DNA of 64,000 nucleotides from Mucilaginibacter sp. OK283. Lineage in GTDB: Bacteria > Bacteroidota > Bacteroidia > Sphingobacteriales > Sphingobacteriaceae. The notes under the pieces were generated by a model. It saw only the letters and a program-made list of their open reading frames with translations, was not told the origin of the DNA and searched no databases. The translations under genes and the position numbers were made by a program. The first letter of the stretch is position 1; every line of letters starts with the position of its first letter. Below, piece after piece: positions 52,591-60,994 of the stretch. The stretch lies in contig NZ_FODR01000001.1 of the NCBI RefSeq assembly GCF_900110415.1, forward strand, positions 186,001 to 250,000, in the 5' to 3' direction.

Positions 52591-53715
52591 TTATGAAAAT
52601 GGTTTTCCGTGAGTTTTACTGATCAGGTACCTGGATAATGGCGGTAAGCCGTTTAACAGGCGAAGCGTAAGTGCGGTTGTGTTGTTATTGCCAAACAGGC
52701 GCTGCAATTGCCGGCCTACCCAAAGCCGTTGTGCAAACTGACGGTTCCAGGCATCAGTATAATCGGCCTCTAAAGCTACACGGTTATCTTCATAAAATTT
52801 GCCGGTTTTATAATGACTGATAATTTTTTCTGATAGGATTTTGGCCGAGTGAATAGCCATGGTCATGCCGTTACCGCATAGTGGCGCTATCATCCCGGCC
52901 GTATCGCCGCTCATTAAAATATGGTTATCAACCGGTGCTTTCTTTTCAAACGATATCTCGTTAATTACCTCGGGCTTATCCAGTAAAAATTCGGCATTGG
53001 CAAAAATATTGTCGAGATATGGGTTTTTGCGGATAACGTTTTCTTCCAATCCTTGCAGGCTGCCATATTTGCGCAGGTCATCTCGGTGCGCCATGTAGCA
53101 CATGCAATACCTGTCGCCGTCGGTTTTGCTCACGCCGCAATAGCCATCTTTATAGTTATTGAGCTGGATAAGATCCTGCGGCAAATCCATTTTTATATGA
53201 AATTTTACAGCCAGGTAGGGGCTGCGTTTATAAAAAAAGGGCCGTTTTAGTTTTTGATCGAGGTTTGACCGCTTGCCGAACGAGCCGATTACCAGCGGCG
53301 CTGTTAACACTTCGCCGGGCGTAACCACCTCAAACTGATTGCCGGTGAAGCGCACATCTTCAACCCTTGTACCTGTCAAGAAATTTACGCCTTCTGTTGT
53401 CGCTTTGTGGTATAAAAAATTATCAAAGGTGTACCTGCTTAAACCAAAGCCGCCCAGATCGAGCTTTTGGGTAAATTTAACGCCCGAGGCGGCGGTAACT
53501 TCCACCCGGTTAATGCGGGCAACATTCAGCTGATCGAGGTTGATATCTAAAGTATTTAAAAACGGGATTACTTCGTTGGAGATGTACTCGCCACATACAC
53601 GGTGCATGGGGTATGTTTTTTTTTCGACGAGGGTAACGTTTAAGCCGGCGCGGTTTAATAGTATCGCGTTAAATAATCCCGCAAGGCCACCGCCAACTAT
53701 AATTACATCGTTCAT
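52591..53715 (-). CDS. FAD-dependent monooxygenase / geranylgeranyl-reductase-like oxidoreductase
   Basis: 374 aa from ATG 53715. GxGxxG motif VIIVGGGLAGLFNAILLNRAG, YPMHRVCGEYISNEVIPFL, and the second FAD motif HILMSGDTAGMIAPLCGNGMTMAIHSA. This is the FAD hydroxylase/geranylgeranyl reductase group. Five bases after the PKS stop. It may hydroxylate the PKS aromatic ring or reduce a prenyl chain. The TTG at 53727 would also be open, but overlapping the PKS it is less likely. Confidence 0.85.
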   Translation of the reverse strand: MNDVIIVGGGLAGLFNAILLNRAGLNVTLVEKKTYPMHRVCGEYISNEVIPFLNTLDINLDQLNVARINRVEVTAASGVKFTQKLDLGGFGLSRYTFDNFLYHKATTEGVNFLTGTRVEDVRFTGNQFEVVTPGEVLTAPLVIGSFGKRSNLDQKLKRPFFYKRSPYLAVKFHIKMDLPQDLIQLNNYKDGYCGVSKTDGDRYCMCYMAHRDDLRKYGSLQGLEENVIRKNPYLDNIFANAEFLLDKPEVINEISFEKKAPVDNHILMSGDTAGMIAPLCGNGMTMAIHSAKILSEKIISHYKTGKFYEDNRVALEADYTDAWNRQFAQRLWVGRQLQRLFGNNNTTALTLRLLNGLPPLSRYLISKTHGKPFS

Positions 53716-53720
53716 ATGCT

Positions 53721-54833
53721 TTAGCAAGACATTTCCAATATCATACCCTCAACCGTTAGCCCGGGCCCAAAAGCAAAACTCATGACCTTTTGATCGATCA
53801 AACTTTCGGCCTTAAGCATTTTTTGCAGCACAAACAGGATGGTGGCTGATGACATATTGCCATACTGCTGCAGGGTTTCATAGGCAAAAGCGTTGCTTTC
53901 CTCGGGTAGCTCCAGCGCTTCCTCTACCGCTTCCAGTATCTTACGGCCACCGGGGTGTACAGCATAAGCGGTTATTTCATCTGCATTAAGTTTTACCTTT
54001 TGCAAAAAGCGGCCTGTTAAAGCCTTAATGTTTTTTTTGATTTGTTTGGATACCCGCGAGGTTAACTTCATCTCGAACCCGGTATTGCCTACATACCAGC
54101 CCATATCGTCGCGGGCTTCGGTCACAAATTCCGAGTAAAAGTTTTTTAAGATGAGGTTGGTGCCAGCCCTCATGCGTTGCAAAGAGTTCTCGACCAATAC
54201 TGCGGCGGCCCCGTCTGAAAACAGGGAATTGGCCACCCAGTTGTCTAATGTATTATCTTTTTGAAAATGGAGCGTGCACAACTCCACACTTACTACCAAA
54301 ACCTTGGCTTCGGGGTTGGCGCGGCAAATATAATCGGCCACTTTAAGGCCGTTTATGGCGCCATAGCAACCCATAAAATTAATACAGGTACGTTCGGTAT
54401 CGCGGTTAAGCTCCAGTTTCTCTACCAGTTCAATATCAATGCCGGGGGCGTGCATGCCCGTGCAGCTGATGGTAACCAAATGGGTAATTTGTTTTAAAGC
54501 ATCGGCCCCGAAACCGGCAAGGCAATTTTTAACCGCATTTATGGCAATAGCTATAGCCTCGTCCTGGTAAAGTTTTAAGCGTTTGCGGGTATCCGGAAAA
54601 GGATTAAAACTTCCGGATGGATCAAAAAAAGTATAATTGGAAGGGTCGCTTTCGCCAAAATCCGGGATCACCGAGTAACGATAATCAATGCCTGAGTTAT
54701 CGTAAATGCTTTTTAACCGTGCGGCGTTAGTTGCATCCAACCCAAAAGCATTCACCATAAAATGGTAAATATCCTGCTGGGCTATCCGGTTATGGGGATT
54801 TGCTATCCCGATGGCACTGATGCAACTCTCCAT
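53721..54833 (-). CDS. Type III polyketide synthase
   Basis: 370 aa. The chalcone-synthase-like fold carries the full catalytic triad: C156 in INFMGCYGAINGLKVA, H293 in YAVHPGG and N326 in QQYGNMSSAT. The terminal FAFGPGLTVEGMIL loop is also present. Such enzymes extend an acyl-CoA with malonyl-CoA to pyrones, resorcinols or phloroglucinols. First gene of a tight same-strand group with an FAD oxidoreductase and a methyltransferase. Starter substrate unknown; a fatty acyl chain is plausible. Confidence 0.93.
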   Translation of the reverse strand: MESCISAIGIANPHNRIAQQDIYHFMVNAFGLDATNAARLKSIYDNSGIDYRYSVIPDFGESDPSNYTFFDPSGSFNPFPDTRKRLKLYQDEAIAIAINAVKNCLAGFGADALKQITHLVTISCTGMHAPGIDIELVEKLELNRDTERTCINFMGCYGAINGLKVADYICRANPEAKVLVVSVELCTLHFQKDNTLDNWVANSLFSDGAAAVLVENSLQRMRAGTNLILKNFYSEFVTEARDDMGWYVGNTGFEMKLTSRVSKQIKKNIKALTGRFLQKVKLNADEITAYAVHPGGRKILEAVEEALELPEESNAFAYETLQQYGNMSSATILFVLQKMLKAESLIDQKVMSFAFGPGLTVEGMILEMSC

Positions 54834-54850
54834 TAATATTAGCTTTATTT

Positions 54851-54920
54851 AAGTCGATAGTCTTTAGTCTGAAGTCGTAAGTCTCTTTCGGCTTCAGACT
54901 AAAGACTTAGCGACTTTATT
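54851..54920. repeat. Heptad repeat locus H15, long hairpin between yceI and the PKS gene
   Basis: Ten consecutive 7-bp units in one phase. Left part AAGTCGA, TAGTCTT, TAGTCTG, AAGTCGT, AAGTCTC; right part TTCAGAC, TAAAGAC, TTAGCGA, CTTTATT. The left and right parts form an almost perfect 24-bp inverted repeat. The last unit covers the stop codon of the YceI gene; the array is in the leader or promoter region of the PKS operon. Confidence 0.9.
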
Positions 54921-55446
54921 TAGTGATCTCCGTTTCTATCGAAACATTGGCCTCATTGGATAAAATCACGTTTTTGCCACCGATGCCAAAATCCGTCCTT
55001 AAAACCTGGAAATCACCTTTAAACGTAGCATTGCTACTCGCTTCAACATACGTAAAAGGTATTTCTATCAGTTTTGTTTTGTCTCTTATAGTTACGTTAA
55101 AACTGCCCGTATAGTTGTTTCCGCTTTTATGTTTAAATGAAACTGATTTTAGAATGATCCTGGGATATTTGACTACATCAAAGTAATCTTCGCTCTTCAG
55201 GTGGTTATCGCGGCTTTCATTATCGGTATTAACCGTATTTGAGGCCACAGAAGCCTCAATTGAACTTGTTGCGAGACTGGCGGGCTTAAAATTAATATCA
55301 GCGTTGAGGCTGCCAAAAGAGCCCTCGACGTTAAACCCAAGATTTTTAATTTTAAATGTAACTGCCGATCGGGTTACTTTACTTTGCGCAAACGTGTTTG
55401 CTGCTAAAAAAAATAAAATTGCAATGGTAAATAGTTTCCTGCTCAT
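54916..55446 (-). CDS. YceI-family exported lipid-binding protein
   Basis: 176 aa from ATG 55446. Signal peptide (1-20, ending TFAQ), then a YceI/lipocalin-like barrel: VTFKIKNLGFNVEGSFGSLNADINF, DNHLKSEDYFDVVKYPRIILKS, VLRTDFGIGG. YceI proteins bind polyisoprenoids, including quinones, in the periplasm. Lying beside PKS and UbiA-type genes it could carry their product (inference). Divergent from the UbiA gene. Confidence 0.85.
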   Translation of the reverse strand: MSRKLFTIAILFFLAANTFAQSKVTRSAVTFKIKNLGFNVEGSFGSLNADINFKPASLATSSIEASVASNTVNTDNESRDNHLKSEDYFDVVKYPRIILKSVSFKHKSGNNYTGSFNVTIRDKTKLIEIPFTYVEASSNATFKGDFQVLRTDFGIGGKNVILSNEANVSIETEITK

Positions 55447-55589
55447 ACTGCTGCTAAGGTGATTTTCAAACATAATAATTTATCTGTAACTAATTTTTAC
55501 ATTAGTAAGATTAAGCAACCTGCTGCAGGTTTAATACGTTTCAACAAATAGTATTGGTTGCTTTAGCCTATGAATATAAATATGCCCGC

Positions 55590-56474
55590 ATGAAATTGAA
55601 ACAATTAATCCCCACACCATCGGCCTGGGCACACATGCGTTTTGTTTTTTCCGTTTTTTTGTTGCCTGTTTACCTGTTTGCGTTTAGCCAGGCTACTTTT
55701 GTACAGCCAGGGCAGGCTGTACTTATATTTTTTATCTGGCATTTTTTGGCGTTCCCGGCAAGTAACGGGTATAACAGTTATTTTGACAAGGACGAGGATA
55801 GCATTGGCCTGTTAGAAAAACCGCCCCAAGTTGATATTAGCCTGTACTATTTTTCTATCCTGCTGGAAGCGCTTGCCTTCGGCATGGGTTTTTTAATTAG
55901 CTGGGAATTTGCGGTGGCTGTACTTATTTACGGTATTATGTCTAAATTGTATAGCCATTCTGCTACACGATTAAAAAAGTACGCCATCATCAGTTTTTTA
56001 ACGGTATTTATTTTCCAGGGCTGCTTTATTTATTATGTCACCTATTCGGCGTTAAGCGGGCTCAGCCTGTTCAGGCATTGGGATACCGGGTTTATTGTTG
56101 CCGGGGCAATTTGCTCGTGTCTTATTGGCGCATCGTACCCGCTCACCCAGGTTTACCAGCACGATGAAGACAGCCGTCGTGGCGACAGAACGATTAGCCT
56201 ACTATTGGGCTACAAGGGCTCGTTTATTTTCTCGGGCGCTATGTTTGCGCTGGGGATAGCATGCTCTTTTTACTATTGGCATTTGGAGGGCAAAATGGTC
56301 AACTTCTACTTTTTCCTGGTATGCGCGCTGCCCATATTTTTATTTTTTAATTACTGGTTTTACAAAGTAGGCAAATCGACAGCTAACGCCGATTTTAAAA
56401 ATGCCATGCGCATGAACTTTTTAAGCTCGGGCTGTATGCTGGTTTACTTTGGCACCCTGGCACTGATGAGTTAA
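55590..56474 (+). CDS. UbiA-family membrane prenyltransferase
   Basis: 294 aa from ATG 55590. Both aspartate-rich motifs are kept: NGYNSYFDKDED (N59, D66, D70) and YQHDEDSRRGDRT (D192, D199), with about eight membrane segments. UbiA enzymes attach a prenyl chain to an aromatic acceptor. It is divergent from yceI and 0.8 kb from the PKS gene. It is distinct enough from MenA/UbiA housekeeping forms that a dedicated role with the PKS product is plausible. Confidence 0.83.
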   Translation: MKLKQLIPTPSAWAHMRFVFSVFLLPVYLFAFSQATFVQPGQAVLIFFIWHFLAFPASNGYNSYFDKDEDSIGLLEKPPQVDISLYYFSILLEALAFGMGFLISWEFAVAVLIYGIMSKLYSHSATRLKKYAIISFLTVFIFQGCFIYYVTYSALSGLSLFRHWDTGFIVAGAICSCLIGASYPLTQVYQHDEDSRRGDRTISLLLGYKGSFIFSGAMFALGIACSFYYWHLEGKMVNFYFFLVCALPIFLFFNYWFYKVGKSTANADFKNAMRMNFLSSGCMLVYFGTLALMS

Positions 56475-56485
56475 AAGATTGAAAT

Positions 56486-56968
56486 ATGGATGGCATGCGA
56501 ATTTATAAATACAATCCGTACTTCATTTTGCCCATGATACTATCCGTGCTTTTACTGGGCCAGCCGGTGTATTCGATTTTTAATAAGCTTTTGATTTACA
56601 AAGATTATTCCAGCGCTATCATATTGGTGCTGGTTATCGATTATTTCCTGTTGTTTTTTACCCGGCACATTTATTATGTGCTACGGGGCACCCCGGCTAT
56701 TATAATTACCCGCGAATTTATTTTTATCGAGAAAAATGGTTATACGATTGCCTGGCGGGATATTGAAAGTATAGATAAGGTACAGGGGCTAAGAATGTCG
56801 CTTAGAACAACCTGGCGCAATTGGCCCCAAATAAAAAACCCCATAGTCAGGATTTACTATGGGTATATGGCCAGCGGAATTTCGATACCTGGTATTTTAA
56901 TTGCCGGCGATACCGAACAAATGAGTATTACGATAAGGGATTATTATTTTAAGTACCGGTATGATTAA
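56486..56968 (+). CDS. Membrane protein with PH-like domain, unknown
   Basis: 160 aa. Two membrane segments near the N-terminus (about 10-28 and 42-62), then a beta-rich domain (about 70-155: IIITREFIFIEKNGYTIAWRDIESIDKV...) resembling the bacterial PH/STM3941-like fold. Eleven bases after the UbiA gene, so co-transcribed. Function unknown. It overlaps the porin gene tail to tail by 4 bases. Confidence 0.65.
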   Translation: MDGMRIYKYNPYFILPMILSVLLLGQPVYSIFNKLLIYKDYSSAIILVLVIDYFLLFFTRHIYYVLRGTPAIIITREFIFIEKNGYTIAWRDIESIDKVQGLRMSLRTTWRNWPQIKNPIVRIYYGYMASGISIPGILIAGDTEQMSITIRDYYFKYRYD

Positions 56969-58275
56969 AACTCCACATGCACCCTTAACGAAAACACGTT
57001 CACCGGCCCCCTGTCTTTATTATACGCCGGGTTTACAATAAACTGGTAATCGGGCGAAAGCCAGAATTTTTTTTGATAGGCGTTAATTTTGTAATATAAT
57101 TCGGCAATCAGCTCGTTGCTGTAGTTTAATTTGCCATCGCCGATAATAAAGCCGTAACCACCCGCGGCCAGGTAATCGCGGTGCGGGCCTGATAGGCCGT
57201 TTGCCACAAATGCCAGCCCAAGTTCGTCGTCGCTGCGTTTCCAGGAGTTGCCTTTTAATACGCCTCCGAAGCTTAACGAGCGGTCTATCTCGGTAAAATA
57301 CCAGGTTTCGGTGTGCCCGTCATTATAGCTCAGTTTGGCAAATACGCCAAAATCTTTGCTCAGGTATTGGTCGGCGCTAATGCCGAAGCCGTATTTGTGT
57401 TTGCCATAAACCAAATTGGTATCAACTACGGGGTTAACAGCGCTTATGGCGAGGGCAGCGCGGTAATTACCCATTTTCCCATTATTACGGAACCCTAAAA
57501 TGCGCACTGTTCCTTTATTGCCGTTAATAGTATAGCGCCTTTCATACTCCATTGTTTGGGTGTTGGCTTTGCCAACTTTGGCATCCCAGATAGCTCCGTT
57601 GGCAGTAGTTGTCGACATGGTGAAGGCAAATCTCAGCGTCCAGTTGGGCATGCCTAACTCGGTATGGATACCCATGGCATAGCCCCGGGTGTTGGCGGGG
57701 TAATCCCAGGCGCCGTTATCCATCAGCGACCAGTTCATGAACTGGGATCGTGGATCGTGGCTAAATTCGTTGCCGTCGTAAAAATCGGCCATGCCAAATT
57801 TACCTGCAGTTACCGAAAAATAGCGTTTGCTTTTTAAGCCGGCAAGCTGGTTATTATCATCCTGCAGGGTATCCTTCTCTTTACCCCATTCAAAGTTTTG
57901 GGTAAAGTACAGGCGGGCGATATAAATTTTAGGCTCCGAGCCGCCAACGCGAAAAGTTTCGCCGTTGGGGAAACCTGCAACACCCAGTGTTTTACTTAAG
58001 CCCGAGCCGCCGGATAGTTCGGGGTTAAAAAAAGCCGACGCGCCTTTCCAAAGCCTGGCCCCGCCAAATAACGTGGTGGTGATGGAAGTTTGCGTTTCTG
58101 ATTTGGTAAGCAAACTATTATCGCCGGTATAATTGGCCCCGAACGATGGTTTATACTGGGTAATAACCGTTTGCTGGAAATGGAAGTTAAACCGTTGCTG
58201 CTTAAGCGTATCCTGAGCGCTGGCAATAAGTGTGACGCCCAACAGGGGCGTTATAAAAAGTAAAGATTTTTTCAT
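56965..58275 (-). CDS. OprB-type carbohydrate porin
   Basis: 436 aa. Signal peptide (1-20), then a beta barrel: FNFHFQQTVITQYKPSFGANYTGDNSL, SVTAGKFGMADFYDGNEFSHDPRSQFMNWSLMDNGAWDYPANTRG, and a terminal aromatic strand ending VFSLRVHVEF. The family is carbohydrate-selective porins of the outer membrane. Single gene. Not linked to the SusC/D locus by position. Confidence 0.85.
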   Translation of the reverse strand: MKKSLLFITPLLGVTLIASAQDTLKQQRFNFHFQQTVITQYKPSFGANYTGDNSLLTKSETQTSITTTLFGGARLWKGASAFFNPELSGGSGLSKTLGVAGFPNGETFRVGGSEPKIYIARLYFTQNFEWGKEKDTLQDDNNQLAGLKSKRYFSVTAGKFGMADFYDGNEFSHDPRSQFMNWSLMDNGAWDYPANTRGYAMGIHTELGMPNWTLRFAFTMSTTTANGAIWDAKVGKANTQTMEYERRYTINGNKGTVRILGFRNNGKMGNYRAALAISAVNPVVDTNLVYGKHKYGFGISADQYLSKDFGVFAKLSYNDGHTETWYFTEIDRSLSFGGVLKGNSWKRSDDELGLAFVANGLSGPHRDYLAAGGYGFIIGDGKLNYSNELIAELYYKINAYQKKFWLSPDYQFIVNPAYNKDRGPVNVFSLRVHVEF

Positions 58276-58309
58276 GCGTAAAAGTTGATCCTGAAACGAT
58301 TATCGGGGC

Positions 58310-58957
58310 TTATGGTTTGCACTCCAGGTAAAATTGCTGTAAGTAAGCTACCATAAACTGATGACGTTGTTCGGCCAGTTGGCGGCCGGTTGGGGTGTTC
58401 ATCTTATCTTTCAGTAATAATAATTTTTCGTAAAAGTGATTGATGGAAGGAGCCGGCGAATTTTTATACTCGTCCTTACTCATGTTTAAATTAGGCTCAA
58501 TTTCGGGATTGTAAATCTCACGTCCTTTAAAACCGCCGTAATTAAAGGCCCGGGCTATACCTATAGCGCCAATGGCATCAAGCCGGTCGGCATCCTGAAC
58601 AATAGCCAGCTCGGGCGAGTGGAAGGTTTGTTTATCAAAGCTTGATTTGAACGACATGTGCCGTATAATTTGCTGCACATGTTCAATAACAGCTGTATCC
58701 ACGTTTTTGCTCAATAAGTAATTGCCGGCGGTACGCGGCCCTATTTCTTCATCGCCGTTATGAAATTTACTATCGGCAATATCATGAAGCAACGCGGCAA
58801 GTTCAACAATGAGAGGATCGGCTTTTTCGGTTTGGGCTATCAGTTTGGCGTTGGTCCAAACGCGGTGTATGTGCCACCAGTCATGGCCACCTTCGGCATT
58901 TTTTAATGTTTCACGTACAAATTGTACGGTATTATCAATGAGCTGTCCTGTTTCCAT
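58310..58957 (-). CDS. HD-domain phosphohydrolase
   Basis: 215 aa from ATG 58957. HD motif residues: GHDWWHIHRVW, AALLHDIADSKF, NVDTAVIEHVQQIIRHMSF and AIVQDADRLDAIGAIGIAR. Similar to the YedJ/YpgQ type metal-dependent phosphohydrolases acting on nucleotides. The start was moved 6 codons downstream because the -7 promoter element lies on the earlier codons. Confidence 0.88.
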   Translation of the reverse strand: METGQLIDNTVQFVRETLKNAEGGHDWWHIHRVWTNAKLIAQTEKADPLIVELAALLHDIADSKFHNGDEEIGPRTAGNYLLSKNVDTAVIEHVQQIIRHMSFKSSFDKQTFHSPELAIVQDADRLDAIGAIGIARAFNYGGFKGREIYNPEIEPNLNMSKDEYKNSPAPSINHFYEKLLLLKDKMNTPTGRQLAEQRHQFMVAYLQQFYLECKP

Positions 58958-58964
58958 CCGGCTG

Positions 58965-58972
58965 CAAATATA
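58965..58972 (-). promoter_or_regulatory. Promoter -7 element (TATATTTG) of the HD gene
   Basis: Exact TAnnTTTG match on the minus strand 7 bases before the ATG at 58957. It implies a leaderless or nearly leaderless mRNA. Confidence 0.5.
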
Positions 58973-59008
58973 CATTACCCGGCGAAAAAGGAGGCTAATT
59001 AATGCATA

Positions 59009-59248
59009 TTACGCGGCGGCCGTTTTTTCGGTAGCTATTAGCTCATGTACATCAACCTCCAATATGGTGGCTATCTGGAAAAGTCTTTCAACCGTTATTT
59101 TGGTATAACCAAGTTCGATTTTACTATATGCATTTTGCGATATTTTTAGCTTCGCAGCCAGGTATTCCTGGGTATAATTTAACTGTTCCCTTGTTCGCCT
59201 GATATTTGCCGCAATCGCTTTAACTTTATTATTCAGCGTCTCTTTCAT
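59009..59248 (-). CDS. Small XRE-type helix-turn-helix regulator
   Basis: 79 aa, one HTH_XRE domain: IAANIRRTREQLNYTQEYLAAKLKISQNAYSKIELGYTKITVERLFQIATILEVDVHEL. It is a DNA-binding regulator without a sensor domain. An inverted repeat directly before its start suggests autoregulation. No partner gene such as a toxin is adjacent; the HD gene is 51 bases downstream on the same strand. Confidence 0.9.
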   Translation of the reverse strand: MKETLNNKVKAIAANIRRTREQLNYTQEYLAAKLKISQNAYSKIELGYTKITVERLFQIATILEVDVHELIATEKTAAA

Positions 59249-59249
59249 C

Positions 59250-59285
59250 TCTATTAATCTATTATTATCTAACGATATTAATAGA
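59250..59285. promoter_or_regulatory. Candidate operator of the HTH gene
   Basis: 9-bp inverted repeat TCTATTAAT (59250-59258) and ATTAATAGA (59277-59285), 27 bp centre to centre, immediately upstream of the HTH start codon. Confidence 0.45.
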
Positions 59286-59685
59286 TCTTTGGATTTTTTG
59301 TTTTAAAAAATTTATCTAACGCACTCAAATAGAGGGCGAAATGAGGTTTTTGACACTATGAAAAAAGCTGTAAATCCAACCCATATAAACCGATAGTTTA
59401 ATTCGCTTTTTAGTTTTTGTTAAAAATCTTATTGCTTTATATACCTGCTTTAATCGTTTGCTGAAAACTTTTCGCTTAAAAACCATGATTATAACGGTAT
59501 AATGTGGGTGGATGAACTGCCGGGAACATAAGCGTTCTTTAACTTATAGTTTAGCTATAAATGTGTTACAAGCCCGCTTTTTTTAGAAGTATTTTTTTTC
59601 ACAGGCCATCTATCACCCGAAATAATTTCCCTGGATATAAAAGTCCGGTATAAGCTGTCAATCCGGTGAAATGCCGGCTCAATTG
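59286..59685. other. Intergenic gap, no gene seen
   Basis: About 400 AT-rich bases between the HTH gene and the DUF4407 gene. There is a CCGG...CCGG stem-loop at 59663-59677 that could end the DUF4407 transcript, and an AAAAAGC/GCTTTTT pair around 59362-59410. No tRNA or heptad array seen. Confidence 0.5.
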
Positions 59686-60786
59686 CTAAAACTCGTATTT
59701 AGACTCTGAAGAGATCACCCGCTTTCGCCGCTCTACATCGGTTTCCAGGCTATGATCGTAGGTGTTATCGGTAACAGTAATATTCAAATCCTTGTCCCTG
59801 TCGGCCATGTACATATTGGCCTCGGCTATTTTGGCAACGGCCACATCATACGGGCCTTTGGGCGACATTAGTTTAACAAATACAGGTAAACATTCAAATA
59901 AGATGAACAGGTAGCCAATAAATGAGATGGCCATATAAGTGTCCAGATCGCGCGTGCCATTTTCATTGTACGATAGTTGTCCCAACGCCCAGTTCCGGTC
60001 AGAAAAACCGGCCACATTGGCCAGGCTATCCAGCTGATGATCGGTAAACAGCCGGGTGCTGTTTAGTCCTTCATAATCTTTGCGGTGGCCCAGGTATTCG
60101 TCAAGCTGACCCAGGTTGTCAGTTACAGTTTTCAGGCGGGCTTCTTTTTCTTCCAGTACTGCTTGCTTTTGCTTGGCGTAGGTGCCGTAGCCGGTTATGC
60201 CCGATGTTTGGTTGGTTTTATCGCCAAAAACCTCCTGGTTAAGCAGGAAACGGCTCCGGTTAATATCTTTTTCGAGTGAATCTTTTTCCTTTTTCAGATC
60301 GCTGGTTTTCCCCATCTCCATGGCATACTTTTGATTGTACGTTTTTTCGAGGGTGTCAATTTTGCGGTGCTGGCCTTTTAGGTAGGAGAGCTTCAATTTC
60401 TGGCGGATCTCTTTATCAAATATCTTCAGTTCCAGCGGGCGGGATATTACTATACCAATCATTATCGCCAATAATATCCGGGGTGATGCCTGCAGTATCT
60501 GCTGGTTGGTTGTTCCTTCTTTATTAATGCTGGATACGATATAACGGTCCATATTAAAAATGGCCGTTCCCCATAGCAAACCAAACAGTATTGCAAAGCC
60601 AACGGCAAAAGCATCGCCGTTAAAAACAAAGTACATAGCATATCCACCTGATAGCGAGGCAAACAGCGCCGTGAAAAATATGGTAGCCCCGATGCCCACA
60701 TACTTATTATGCTCGATGGGGTATTTTTTTAGTGTATCTATATGCGCTCCTGAACAAAACCAGAAAAAGCGGGTAATTTTTTTCAT
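59686..60786 (-). CDS. DUF4407 membrane protein with coiled-coil loop
   Basis: 366 aa. The start MKKITRFFWFCSGAHIDTLKKYP is the DUF4407 hallmark. Two membrane segments (about 32-55 and 60-82) and another about 98-116, then a long charged coiled-coil region (about 125-245), then a final membrane segment (about 285-305). Function unknown; the family is seen in Bacteroidetes and Actinobacteria. Single gene. Confidence 0.85.
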   Translation of the reverse strand: MKKITRFFWFCSGAHIDTLKKYPIEHNKYVGIGATIFFTALFASLSGGYAMYFVFNGDAFAVGFAILFGLLWGTAIFNMDRYIVSSINKEGTTNQQILQASPRILLAIMIGIVISRPLELKIFDKEIRQKLKLSYLKGQHRKIDTLEKTYNQKYAMEMGKTSDLKKEKDSLEKDINRSRFLLNQEVFGDKTNQTSGITGYGTYAKQKQAVLEEKEARLKTVTDNLGQLDEYLGHRKDYEGLNSTRLFTDHQLDSLANVAGFSDRNWALGQLSYNENGTRDLDTYMAISFIGYLFILFECLPVFVKLMSPKGPYDVAVAKIAEANMYMADRDKDLNITVTDNTYDHSLETDVERRKRVISSESKYEF

Positions 60787-60967
60787 GTATGTAGTTTTTT
60801 AAAATAGATGCCGGTTAATATTTATGTCAAATTATCAATCAGGCTATCCGCTATTTGCCGGGCAAAGATGGTTAAAAAGTATATTGTGCAGCAAATCATA
60901 TAATAAACGCTCTTAGGCATTGATTGTTACAAAAATTGCGTGTAATTATTTGCATTGGAAAAAAAGC

Positions 60968-60975
60968 TACCTTTG
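60968..60975 (+). promoter_or_regulatory. Promoter -7 element (TACCTTTG)
   Basis: Exact TAnnTTTG match 19 bases before the ATG of the rhodanese gene. Confidence 0.55.
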
Positions 60976-60994
60976 GATTATAATTTTATTGATC

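Noticed and set aside
611..54920. Heptad arrays as CRISPR arrays
   Set aside because: Units are 7 bp with no spacers, no constant repeat of 24-40 bp, and no cas genes in the window.
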